A DNA stretch of 14,021 nt from Thermaerobacter marianensis (GTDB lineage Bacteria; Bacillota; Sulfobacillia; DYIH01; DYIG01). The DNA lies in contig DYIG01000024.1 in NCBI GenBank assembly GCA_020723725.1, positions 1 to 14,021 of the forward strand. Reading direction: 5' to 3'. The translations under genes and the position numbers were made by a program. This document shows, one piece after another, positions 6,310 through 12,322 of this stretch (within the stretch, counting starts at the first letter, position 1; every line of letters starts with the position of its first letter). A model generated the notes under the pieces. It had not been told where the DNA came from, ran no database searches, and saw only the letters and a list, made by a program, of their open reading frames with translations.

Positions 6310-7187
6310 AACCCCAATACCACCCTCTCATAGCCGGAGTAATCCTGTACAGTACGCAACCCTGAAAGCCCTGCCAGCCGAAACATCTCCATTACCGCCC
6401 CTGCCTGTCCCGCCCCGACTTCAACCGCCACAACCCCACCTGCCCGAAGAAGCCCTTTACCGAAGGCGTCCGCCATAAGGCGGTAAAACGACAAACCGTC
6501 ACTACCGCCGTCAAGGGCGATTCTGGGTTCGTAAAGTGCCACCTCAGGCATCAGGCGTGCAATCTCCCCCGTCGCGATGTAAGGAGGATTTGACACCAGC
6601 AAATCTATCCTGCCGTGAAGACCGAGGTCATTAAGGCAACCCGGAAACGGACCAGCAATCAATTCCACCCTGTCGGCCACGCCGTGGAAAAACGCGTTTT
6701 TGCGAGCAACCTCAAGGGCTTGCCGGGAAACATCCAAAGCGTACACCCGTGAATTTGCTTCAAGGGCCAGGGTTACAGCAATGACGCCGCTGCCTGTTCC
6801 TGCGTCAACAACCACCGGGGGAAACCCGTCCTTGAAAAGGCGCAGCACTTCCTCTACAAGGACTTCAGTTTCAGGCCGGGGTATAAGAACCGATTCATTG
6901 ACAAAAAAACGACGGGAGTAAAACTCCCTCCACCCGGTGAGGTAATGCGCAGGAACCCTCTTAGCGCGCAGACCTATGAGTTCCATAAAACGGCCCGCAT
7001 CCCGCTCGGTTAACTCCCGAGAGGTTTGCGCAATAAGGCCGAACGGGCTTTCCCCCATGATGTGACTCATTAGTAACCGAGCGTCCAACCGTGGTGAATC
7101 TATCCCGCTTCTGGCAAGTTGATCGGCTCCCCAGGAGAGCATTTCATGGATACTCAGACGGCTTTTGGGCGAAGACACTTCGTTCAT
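6276..7187 (-). CDS. prmC: Peptide chain release factor N5-glutamine methyltransferase
   Basis: Uses S-adenosylmethionine to methylate the glutamine of the GGQ motif in release factors, which speeds peptide release. The 303 residues comprise an N-terminal helical domain (about 1-95, with the substrate-contacting PAHYLTGWREFY at 79-90) and a Rossmann-type methyltransferase domain. The SAM-binding motif is VVDAGTGSGVIAV at about 127-139, and the catalytic NPPY is at 200-203, the hallmark of N5-glutamine methylases. The IPRPETE motif at 102-108 is also present. ATG at 7187 overlaps the stop of prfA by four bases (ATGA). The substrate RF1 is thus encoded immediately upstream and translated in step, the common prfA-prmC arrangement. 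Confidence 0.96.
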   Translation of the reverse strand: MNEVSSPKSRLSIHEMLSWGADQLARSGIDSPRLDARLLMSHIMGESPFGLIAQTSRELTERDAGRFMELIGLRAKRVPAHYLTGWREFYSRRFFVNESVLIPRPETEVLVEEVLRLFKDGFPPVVVDAGTGSGVIAVTLALEANSRVYALDVSRQALEVARKNAFFHGVADRVELIAGPFPGCLNDLGLHGRIDLLVSNPPYIATGEIARLMPEVALYEPRIALDGGSDGLSFYRLMADAFGKGLLRAGGVVAVEVGAGQAGAVMEMFRLAGLSGLRTVQDYSGYERVVLGFWQGCGMSREL

Positions 7188-8266
7188 TGCGTACCCGCGA
7201 GCGCTTCGGCTTCATAGTGAGCCGCCAGGCTATCGAACAAGGTATCAAGGTCCCCATCAAGAACAAGGTCCAATTGATGCAAGCGGAGGTTTATGCGGTG
7301 ATCACTTACACGACGCTCCGGGAAGTTGTAGGTCCTTATTTTCTCGCTTCTTTCACCAGTCCCGACCTGGGCACGCCGATCCGCAGCGATTTCAGCTTCC
7401 TTTTCCTTCTCCGCTCTTTCCAAGAGTTTGGCCCGCAGGATCTTCATGGCACGGGTCTTGTTTTTGTGTTGCGACCTCTCATCCTGGCAGGTAACAACTA
7501 TACCGGTCGGCTTGTGAATAATCCTTATGGCCGACTCAGTCTTATTGACATGCTGGCCACCTGCTCCACCAGCCCGGTAGGTTTCGATCTCCAGATCCTC
7601 CGGTTGGATATCCACGTCTACTTCTTCTGCCTCAGGCATTACCGCGACGGTAGCCGTCGATGTATGGATACGCCCTGAGGCCTCGGTAACAGGCACCCTC
7701 TGAACCCGGTGAACCCCGCTTTCGTATTTCAAGCGGCTATAGGCGCCAGCGCCTTCAATACCTATAACAACCTCTTTGAAGCCCCCTATCCCGGTCTCGT
7801 TAAAACTGAGGGTTTCAGCATGCCACCCGTTTCTCTCCGCGTACCTTGTATACATCCTGCAGAGGTCCGCGGCAAATAGCGCGGCTTCATCCCCCCCCGC
7901 GCCGGCACGAATCTCAATGATAACGTTCTTCTCGTCACGAGGATCCTGCCTGAGGATCATCCTTTTGATATTCTTCTCAAGTTCGTTAACGCGCTCTTCA
8001 AGGTGGGCTATCTCAGCCTTGATCCATTCCTCATCGCCCGTCCCCGCCACATCCTGAAGCATTGCCTTGGCCGCTTCGAGGTCTGCAATGGACTGTTTCA
8101 GCTCGCCAAAGGCCTTAACCACACCGGCAAGACGCGCATGCTCCTTGACATATCCACGCCAACAGGCCTGATCAGCCATAACGGCGGGATCACCAATGGT
8201 TTTCTCCAGTTCCCCGTGTCGCTTAACCGCATCCTCCAAACGTTCAAAGACTACTTTTTCAAGCAT
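7184..8266 (-). CDS. prfA: Peptide chain release factor 1
   Basis: Recognises UAA and UAG in the ribosomal A site and triggers peptidyl-tRNA hydrolysis. The length of 360 residues is standard for RF1. The N-terminal coiled-coil domain is about 1-100. The stop-codon reading motif is PVT at 192-194 (PxT type, which distinguishes RF1 from the SPF of RF2), followed by GRIHTSTATVAVMPE. The catalytic GGQ is at 236-238 in GAGGQHVNKTESAIRI. ATG at 8266 overlaps the end of the DUF1385 gene by eight bases, and the stop overlaps prmC. No internal stop or frameshift is seen. Confidence 0.98.
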   Translation of the reverse strand: MLEKVVFERLEDAVKRHGELEKTIGDPAVMADQACWRGYVKEHARLAGVVKAFGELKQSIADLEAAKAMLQDVAGTGDEEWIKAEIAHLEERVNELEKNIKRMILRQDPRDEKNVIIEIRAGAGGDEAALFAADLCRMYTRYAERNGWHAETLSFNETGIGGFKEVVIGIEGAGAYSRLKYESGVHRVQRVPVTEASGRIHTSTATVAVMPEAEEVDVDIQPEDLEIETYRAGGAGGQHVNKTESAIRIIHKPTGIVVTCQDERSQHKNKTRAMKILRAKLLERAEKEKEAEIAADRRAQVGTGERSEKIRTYNFPERRVSDHRINLRLHQLDLVLDGDLDTLFDSLAAHYEAEALAGTQ

Positions 8267-9191
8267 CAGACCTCACCGTTTTTTTTGCAAAATCCAATAC
8301 TACTCCATGATTTAAACCTGGCGTTACTGCACGTAGAGCCGCTATTGCCACCTCAAGTTGCGCATCATCAGGCTCGCGCGTTGTCATCTTCTGGAACAGT
8401 AGTCCTGGGGAAATAAGCACTTTAAGCCAGCCTGGCATATCGCCACGGGATGAACGTCCGGCCAGCCTGATGAATTCATATGACAGGCCAGCCACTACCG
8501 GGAAGAAAAGCAGCCTGACGGCCAGCCTCTGCCAGATATTGGGCCACCCGGTAAAGGCAAAAACCAGCACGCTAATTAGCGCCAAGAAGAGAAGAAAACT
8601 TGTTCCACAACGGGGATGCAGGGTTGAAAACTGCCGGGCATTTGCAACCGACAGTTCCTTCCCGGCCTCCCAATTATAGATAGCCTTGTGTTCGGCGCCA
8701 TGATACTGCAAAACCCTTTTAATATCCGGCATAAGAGAGATAGCCGCAATGTATAAGGCGAGTATGGCCAACCGAACCATACCTTCCAGGAAGTTTAGCA
8801 GCAAACCATTCTGAATCCATCTTTCAAGGAAGTGCACGGCCCAGGTCGGCAGCAGCAAGAAAATCACCACAGACAAGAGACCTGCAATGAACATGGTAAG
8901 GGTTACCTGCCCCTTGGTCAGTTGCTCCTCCTCGGTGACTGCCGCTTGATTCGCCGAAAATATCAAGGCATCAATTCCAATAACCAACGCCTCAACAATT
9001 GCCACGGCGCCCCTCAGAACCGGGAGCTTGAGCAACGGCCACCGATCACTCCAAGGCTGTATTTCCTTTTCGTGGACAACAATATCGCCTTGAGGGCGCC
9101 GTACAGCCATTGCCATCTTTCGAGGACCTCTCATCATGACCCCTTCAATCAGCGCTTGCCCCCCATAGAAAGGGGAACCATCCCCGTTCAT
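8259..9191 (-). CDS. DUF1385 (YqhQ-like) membrane protein of unknown function
   Basis: A 310-residue membrane protein of the DUF1385 family, widely placed between rpmE and prfA in Firmicutes. The family's motifs are intact: GGQALIEGVMMRGP at 10-23, YHGAEHKAIYNWE at 163-175, STLHPRCGTSFL at 189-200 and GLSYE near 245. The conserved His, Glu and Cys residues beside the membrane suggest a metal site and a possible enzymatic role, but no reaction is established, so I assign none. Hydrophobic segments lie near 95-118, 137-154, 198-217 and 225-248. ATG at 9191 follows AAGGGGTG with good spacing. It is the first gene of the downstream run (prfA onwards), preceded by an intrinsic terminator and a 103-base leader region without a clear promoter. 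Confidence 0.88.
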   Translation of the reverse strand: MNGDGSPFYGGQALIEGVMMRGPRKMAMAVRRPQGDIVVHEKEIQPWSDRWPLLKLPVLRGAVAIVEALVIGIDALIFSANQAAVTEEEQLTKGQVTLTMFIAGLLSVVIFLLLPTWAVHFLERWIQNGLLLNFLEGMVRLAILALYIAAISLMPDIKRVLQYHGAEHKAIYNWEAGKELSVANARQFSTLHPRCGTSFLLFLALISVLVFAFTGWPNIWQRLAVRLLFFPVVAGLSYEFIRLAGRSSRGDMPGWLKVLISPGLLFQKMTTREPDDAQLEVAIAALRAVTPGLNHGVVLDFAKKTVRSDA

Positions 9192-9206
9192 GTGCCCACC
9201 CCTTCA

Positions 9207-9252
9207 GAGGTCCGGTTAAAAAGGCCCATCTGCCGCGTTGCCATCGGACCTC
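9207..9252 (-). repeat. Inverted repeat in the leader of the DUF1385-prfA operon
   Basis: The arms GAGGTCCG (9207-9214) and CGGACCTC (9245-9252) form a perfect 8-base-pair inverted repeat around a 30-base loop. The arm nearest the gene ends a few bases before the AAGGGGTG ribosome site of the DUF1385 gene. It could shape a leader RNA or bind a regulator, but nothing identifies it with a known riboswitch. Its position between terminator and start codon is the only functional hint. Confidence 0.4.
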
Positions 9253-9294
9253 ACAACACGAGTTTTTTCACCACACCTTTAATAAAGCCGGGAG

Positions 9295-9320
9295 AAAAAA
9301 GCAGAGCCTGCGGCTCTGCT
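9295..9320 (-). terminator. Intrinsic terminator after rpmE
   Basis: Read on the minus strand, AGCAGAGCC-GCA-GGCTCTGCT forms a 9-base-pair perfect stem with a three-base loop, followed by six U (plus-strand A run 9295-9300). It lies 39 bases downstream of the rpmE stop and should end the rho-rpmE transcript. Partial read-through could feed the DUF1385-prfA run, for which I see no obvious promoter. Confidence 0.92.
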
Positions 9321-9359
9321 CCGGTAAATCTCTCCTCGTATTGCTGGACGCTTTATAAA

Positions 9360-9566
9360 TTAGGATTTAGTCCGGTTATATTTCTTAAGAAACTTCTCCA
9401 CACGTCCTCCGGTATCAACGAACTTCTGTTTCCCCGTAAAGTACGGGTGGCACCGGGAGCAGATTTCAACGCGCAAGTTTTTCTTTGTTGAACCTACCTC
9501 ATAAACCGCGCCACAAGCGCATGCAACTTTTATTAATCCATAATCCGGATGGATACCCGTTTTCAA
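9360..9566 (-). CDS. rpmE: 50S ribosomal protein L31 (zinc-binding form)
   Basis: A 68-residue ribosomal protein that bridges the large and small subunits. It has the N-terminal signature MKTGIHPDYG and four zinc cysteines, Cys16 and Cys18 (ACACG) and Cys36 and Cys39 (CSRCHPYFTG), so it is the zinc-containing C+ form rather than the cysteine-free form induced by zinc starvation. The C-terminus FVDTGGRVEKFLKKY is typical. The start is TTG at 9566, fixed by GGAGGG nine bases upstream and by the universal N-terminus. The gap to the rho stop is 41 bases, with no promoter seen, so it is probably transcribed with rho. Confidence 0.97.
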   Translation of the reverse strand: MKTGIHPDYGLIKVACACGAVYEVGSTKKNLRVEICSRCHPYFTGKQKFVDTGGRVEKFLKKYNRTKS

Positions 9567-9607
9567 AAAAAATCGCCCTCCGAAAAGAAATCAGCATATA
9601 GGATATA

Positions 9608-11149
9608 TTATTTAGCTTCTTTTTTCAATATGGAAAAGAACTCCGCGTTACTCTTTGTCTTGGCAAGCCGTTCCATCAGGAATGTAAGGACTTCACCGCT
9701 ATCCATGTTATGGGTAGTCTTCCGGAGTGCCCACATAACGTCCATTTCCTCACGAGTGAGAAGGAGCTCCTCACGGCGCGTGCCAGACCTCTTGATGTCG
9801 ATGGCGGGGAAGACCCGTCTCTCCGATAGTTTGCGATCCAGATGCAGCTCCATGTTACCCGTTCCCTTGAACTCCTCGTAAATAACATCATCCATACGGC
9901 TTCCCGTCTCTACCAGGGCCGTAGCCAGAATGGTCAGACTACCGCCTTCTTCAATTTTCCTGGCTGCCCCAAAGAAGCGTTTGGGTTTATGCAGGGCGCT
10001 TGGATCAAGACCCCCGGAAAGGGTCCTCCCGCTCGGGGGTATAACCAGGTTATGTGCCCGGGCAAGTCTGGTAATGCTGTCCAGCAAAATCACTACATCC
10101 TTTTTGTGCTCCACCAAGCGTTTGGCACGCTCCAGCACCATATCAGCCAACTTAACGTGATTTTCGGGGAGGTTGTCAAACGTGGAGGCCAGGACCTCAC
10201 CTTTGACGGACCGCTCCATGTCCGTTACCTCTTCCGGCCGTTCATCTATGAGTAAGACCATTAACACGACATCAGGGAAATTGGTGGCAATCGCGTTGGC
10301 AATCTTCTTTAACAGGACCGTCTTTCCAGCCTTCGGCGGGGCTACAATCAAACCCCTTTGCCCCTTTCCTATCGGCGCAATCAGATCAATCAATCGGGTG
10401 GAGATTTCGTCGGCAACGGTTTCAAGGGTTAGTCTTTCGATGGGGTGAATCGGTGTCAGGGCGTCAAACGGCAACCTTTCCAGAGCCACTTCCAACCTCT
10501 CTCCGTTTACCGCTTCAATCCTGAGAAGACCGTAGTACCTTTCGTTCTCTTTTGGGGGTCTGGCCTGACCGGAAACAAGGTCGCCTGTACGCAAATCAAA
10601 ACGGCGAATTTGGGAGGGTGAAACGTAGATATCTTCATCGCTGGGAAGATAGCCGAATGGTCTGAGGAAACCAAAGCCTTCGGGCATTATGTCTAAAATG
10701 CCTTCCGCAAATAGAAAACCGTCTTTCTCCGCCTTCGCCTTTAGAATCTCGAATATGAGTTCCCGCTTTCGCATTGCGCTGAATCCGCTTATTTGCAGTT
10801 CTCTGGCGAGCTTATACAACGCTTGGAGATTCAGCGCTTCGAGGTCCTCAAGAGCAAGGGCTATGTTTTGTTTCGCTCGCTCTACTTTTTCGGGACGCTC
10901 AGGTTTTTCATTGCGCTCCGGCTTCTCGGCGCGTTCGGCCTTTTCGGTTCTTTCGGCCTTTTCGGGGCGTTCTGATCTCTCAGGGCGCTCGGGGCTTTCA
11001 GATGATGCTAGAACCTTCTCCTCTTCTAATCCACTTCCGTTCACGCTACCATTGCCGTTAACAGTCGTATTCCCGTTGGTGGTTTTCAATTGACCAATTT
11101 CCCTCCCGCTGGAGACCATTGAACAGACTTCGATTTGAAAGCACTTCAC
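9608..11149 (-). CDS. rho: Transcription termination factor Rho with a charged repeat insertion
   Basis: A hexameric RNA-dependent ATPase/translocase that stops transcription. The 513 residues fall into an N-terminal tail rich in Asn, Gly and Thr (about 23-40), 13 tandem X-Glu-Arg/Lys triplets (53-91), the Rho_N helical domain (about 97-140), an OB-fold RNA-binding domain (about 145-215, GFGFLRPFGY), and the ATPase core with P-loop APPKAGKT at 270-277. Later motifs are LLIDERPEEVTDMERSV, Walker B VVILLDSITRLARAHN, SGGLDPSALHKPKRFFGAAR and the arginine-rich C-terminal motifs. The core is canonical and should be active; the extra length over Bacillus Rho is all in the N-terminal insertion. The start is uncertain: GTG 11149 (AAAGG upstream), ATG 11119 (no site) or TTG 11089 (GGGAGG 12 bases upstream). 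It is transcribed from the promoter at 11214-11243. Confidence 0.97.
   Translation of the reverse strand: MKCFQIEVCSMVSSGREIGQLKTTNGNTTVNGNGSVNGSGLEEEKVLASSESPERPERSERPEKAERTEKAERAEKPERNEKPERPEKVERAKQNIALALEDLEALNLQALYKLARELQISGFSAMRKRELIFEILKAKAEKDGFLFAEGILDIMPEGFGFLRPFGYLPSDEDIYVSPSQIRRFDLRTGDLVSGQARPPKENERYYGLLRIEAVNGERLEVALERLPFDALTPIHPIERLTLETVADEISTRLIDLIAPIGKGQRGLIVAPPKAGKTVLLKKIANAIATNFPDVVLMVLLIDERPEEVTDMERSVKGEVLASTFDNLPENHVKLADMVLERAKRLVEHKKDVVILLDSITRLARAHNLVIPPSGRTLSGGLDPSALHKPKRFFGAARKIEEGGSLTILATALVETGSRMDDVIYEEFKGTGNMELHLDRKLSERRVFPAIDIKRSGTRREELLLTREEMDVMWALRKTTHNMDSGEVLTFLMERLAKTKSNAEFFSILKKEAK
10877..10993 (-). repeat. 13 tandem X-Glu-(Arg/Lys) triplets in Rho
   Basis: The nine-residue-scale pattern PER PER SER PEK AER TEK, then AER AEK PER NEK PER PEK VER, occupies residues 53-91 of Rho. 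The first position is Pro, Ala, Ser, Thr, Asn or Val, the second always Glu, the third always Arg or Lys. Codons vary freely (GAG/GAA; CGC, CGT, AGA, CGA, AAG, AAA), so the DNA itself is only roughly repetitive and the protein pattern seems to be what is kept. The frequent prolines argue for an extended, disordered polyampholyte. Confidence 0.9.
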
Positions 11150-11177
11150 TAAGGGTTACCTTTAGAACTCCTAGGGG

Positions 11178-11214
11178 CAGTGATAAAGAAAAATAGTGGA
11201 GTAACGCAGTGATA
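11178..11214. repeat. Direct repeat CAGTGATA flanking the rho transcription start
   Basis: CAGTGATA occurs at 11178-11185 and 11207-11214, 29 bases apart. The second copy abuts the rho -10 box and covers the expected start site; the first lies in the rho leader. Two identical sites about three helical turns apart at a promoter could be operator half-sites, but an 8-base direct repeat in AT-rich DNA may also be chance. Confidence 0.4.
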
Positions 11215-11243
11215 TTATATGCTTGATTTTTAAAAATAGTCAA
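11214..11243 (-). promoter_or_regulatory. Promoter of rho-rpmE
   Basis: The minus strand reads TTGACT (11243-11238), an 18-base spacer and TATAAT (11219-11214). The -10 box is perfect, the -35 box has one mismatch. Transcription would begin near 11207, giving a leader of about 58 bases to the GTG at 11149. The spacer contains the 12-base palindrome ATTTTTAAAAAT (11226-11237). Confidence 0.82.
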
Positions 11244-11251
11244 AATATTTT
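11223..11251 (+). promoter_or_regulatory. Candidate promoter of the mscS-type gene, overlapping the rho promoter
   Basis: The plus strand reads TTGATT (11223-11228), a 17-base spacer and TATTTT (11246-11251). Each box keeps four of six consensus bases, so this is a moderate match. It interlocks with the rho promoter on the other strand, so polymerase could not occupy both at once. The leader to ATG 11351 would be about 95 bases. A perfect TTGACA at 11293-11298 lacks a matching -10 box and is less convincing. Confidence 0.5.
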
Positions 11252-11350
11252 TTGAACCCTAAAGATATACACATCAGCAGCACTTGGAGGAATTGACACG
11301 GGCGCAACGAAAACCTTGAAGAATCAAACATTTTGAAGGAGGGTTACACG

Positions 11351-12286
11351 ATGTCCGAAATTGCGCAATTGATCAGCCAGGTATTTACGGGCATCGTTGT
11401 TCCCTGGCTCCAAACATCCGGCCTGCGTATTGCTCTCGTTATTATAGGATCATTGATTATAATTCGGCTAATCTTCGCCGCCATCTCCCGCATGGAACTG
11501 CTTGTGGAGGATGATGACCCCAATCACCTCTCAGAACGGGAAAAGAGGGTGCGTACACTCGGCAGTATTCTGCGTAAATTGACCGTGGCCATCATTGGCG
11601 CGGTAGTTATATTCACCATTCTTCCCACCAAGTACATTAGCGGGCTTCTAGCCGCAGCAGGCATAGGCGGCTTGGCAATCGGTTTCGGCGCGCAAAACCT
11701 CGTCAGGGACATCATCTCCGGCTTCTTTTTGCTTTTTGAGAACCAGGTAAGGGTCGGCGACGTGATTACCATCAACGGTTCGGTCTCCGGGCAAGTAGAG
11801 GACATAACCCTCCGGACTATCATCCTTCGTGACCTTGAAGGAACCGTGCACATATTCCCCAATGGAACCATCCAATATATCTCGAATAAGACCAAGAGCT
11901 GGTCACGAGCGGTCCTCGACATTGGAGTAGCCTACAAAGAAGACGTTAATCACGTTATGAACGTGCTCCGGGAAATAGGCGAGGAGCTGGCTGCGGACGA
12001 AAGCTTTCGACCCCTCATACTAGAGCCCCTTCAGGTTTTAGGCGTTAATGATTTTAGGGACTCGCAGGTTACTATCAGGACCATGATAACCACACTGCCG
12101 TTGAAACAATGGGATGTAGCAAGGGAATTAAGGCGCCGTATCAAGATCCGTTTCGACCAGGAAGGTATTGAAATTCCCTTCCCCCACCTCAGTCTATACT
12201 GGGGTGAAGCCAGCAAACCTATTCCCCTTGCCTCTGCCACAGGCCTAGGAGAGCAAGGTGCGACATCAGAGAAACAAAACAAATAA
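11351..12286 (+). CDS. Small-conductance mechanosensitive channel (MscS/YkuT type)
   Basis: A membrane tension valve that releases solutes on osmotic downshock; members of this size form homoheptamers. The 311 residues hold three helices, about 24-44, 76-92 and the pore-lining TM3 at about 97-125 (LLAAAGIGGLAIGFGAQNLV, alternating Gly/Ala as in MscS). The beta domain follows (VRVGDVITINGSVSGQVEDI, then FPNGTIQYISNKTKSWSR), and an alpha/beta C-terminal domain ends in FPHLSLYWGE. The ATG at 11351 is chosen because GGAGGG lies seven bases before it; the in-frame TTG at 11333 would fall inside that ribosome site. It is the only plus-strand gene, divergent from rho and convergent with the cd1 gene. 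Its stop codon lies inside the stem of the terminator at 12283-12311. The last 20 residues are low-complexity and polar. I leave the symbol blank since several paralogues usually exist. Confidence 0.93.
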   Translation: MSEIAQLISQVFTGIVVPWLQTSGLRIALVIIGSLIIIRLIFAAISRMELLVEDDDPNHLSEREKRVRTLGSILRKLTVAIIGAVVIFTILPTKYISGLLAAAGIGGLAIGFGAQNLVRDIISGFFLLFENQVRVGDVITINGSVSGQVEDITLRTIILRDLEGTVHIFPNGTIQYISNKTKSWSRAVLDIGVAYKEDVNHVMNVLREIGEELAADESFRPLILEPLQVLGVNDFRDSQVTIRTMITTLPLKQWDVARELRRRIKIRFDQEGIEIPFPHLSLYWGEASKPIPLASATGLGEQGATSEKQNK

Positions 12287-12311
12287 GGGGCGCTTCCATC
12301 ACGCCCCTTAT
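12283..12311 (-). terminator. Intrinsic terminator between convergent genes (best for the cd1 gene)
   Basis: ATAAGGGGCG (12283-12292) and CGCCCCTTAT (12302-12311) form a perfect 10-base-pair stem around a 9-base loop. On the minus strand the stem is followed by TTTGTTTTGTTTC, a good U-rich tract, 12 bases after the cd1 stop. On the plus strand the tail is only TCACTTT, so for mscS it would be weak. The mscS stop codon TAA (12284-12286) is part of the stem. Confidence 0.85.
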
Positions 12312-12322
12312 CACTTTACCGC

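Noticed and set aside
7091..7678. A 195-codon plus-strand open frame
   Set aside because: It lies antisense to prfA and the start of prmC, has no family resemblance and no ribosome site, and the minus-strand genes are complete.
8832..9491. A 219-codon plus-strand open frame
   Set aside because: Antisense to the DUF1385 gene and rpmE, and it runs through the intrinsic terminator; no recognisable product.
10877..10993. CRISPR or minisatellite reading of the rho repeat
   Set aside because: Period of three codons with varied synonymous codons and no spacers; it is a coding repeat.
10877..10993. Single alpha-helix (ER/K) interpretation of the Rho repeat
   Set aside because: Such helices need i to i+4 charge pairs without prolines; here the period is three and prolines recur, so disorder is more likely.
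10689..11093. A plus-strand frame of 134 codons with Ser-Gly-Arg-Ser repeats opposite the rho N-terminus
   Set aside because: It is the antisense image of the Rho triplet repeat and has no ribosome site; the minus frame is an unmistakable Rho.
11284..11317. A short leader peptide (TTG at 11293, eight codons) before the mscS-type gene
   Set aside because: The GGAGG site is only two bases from the TTG, too close for initiation, and nothing else supports it.
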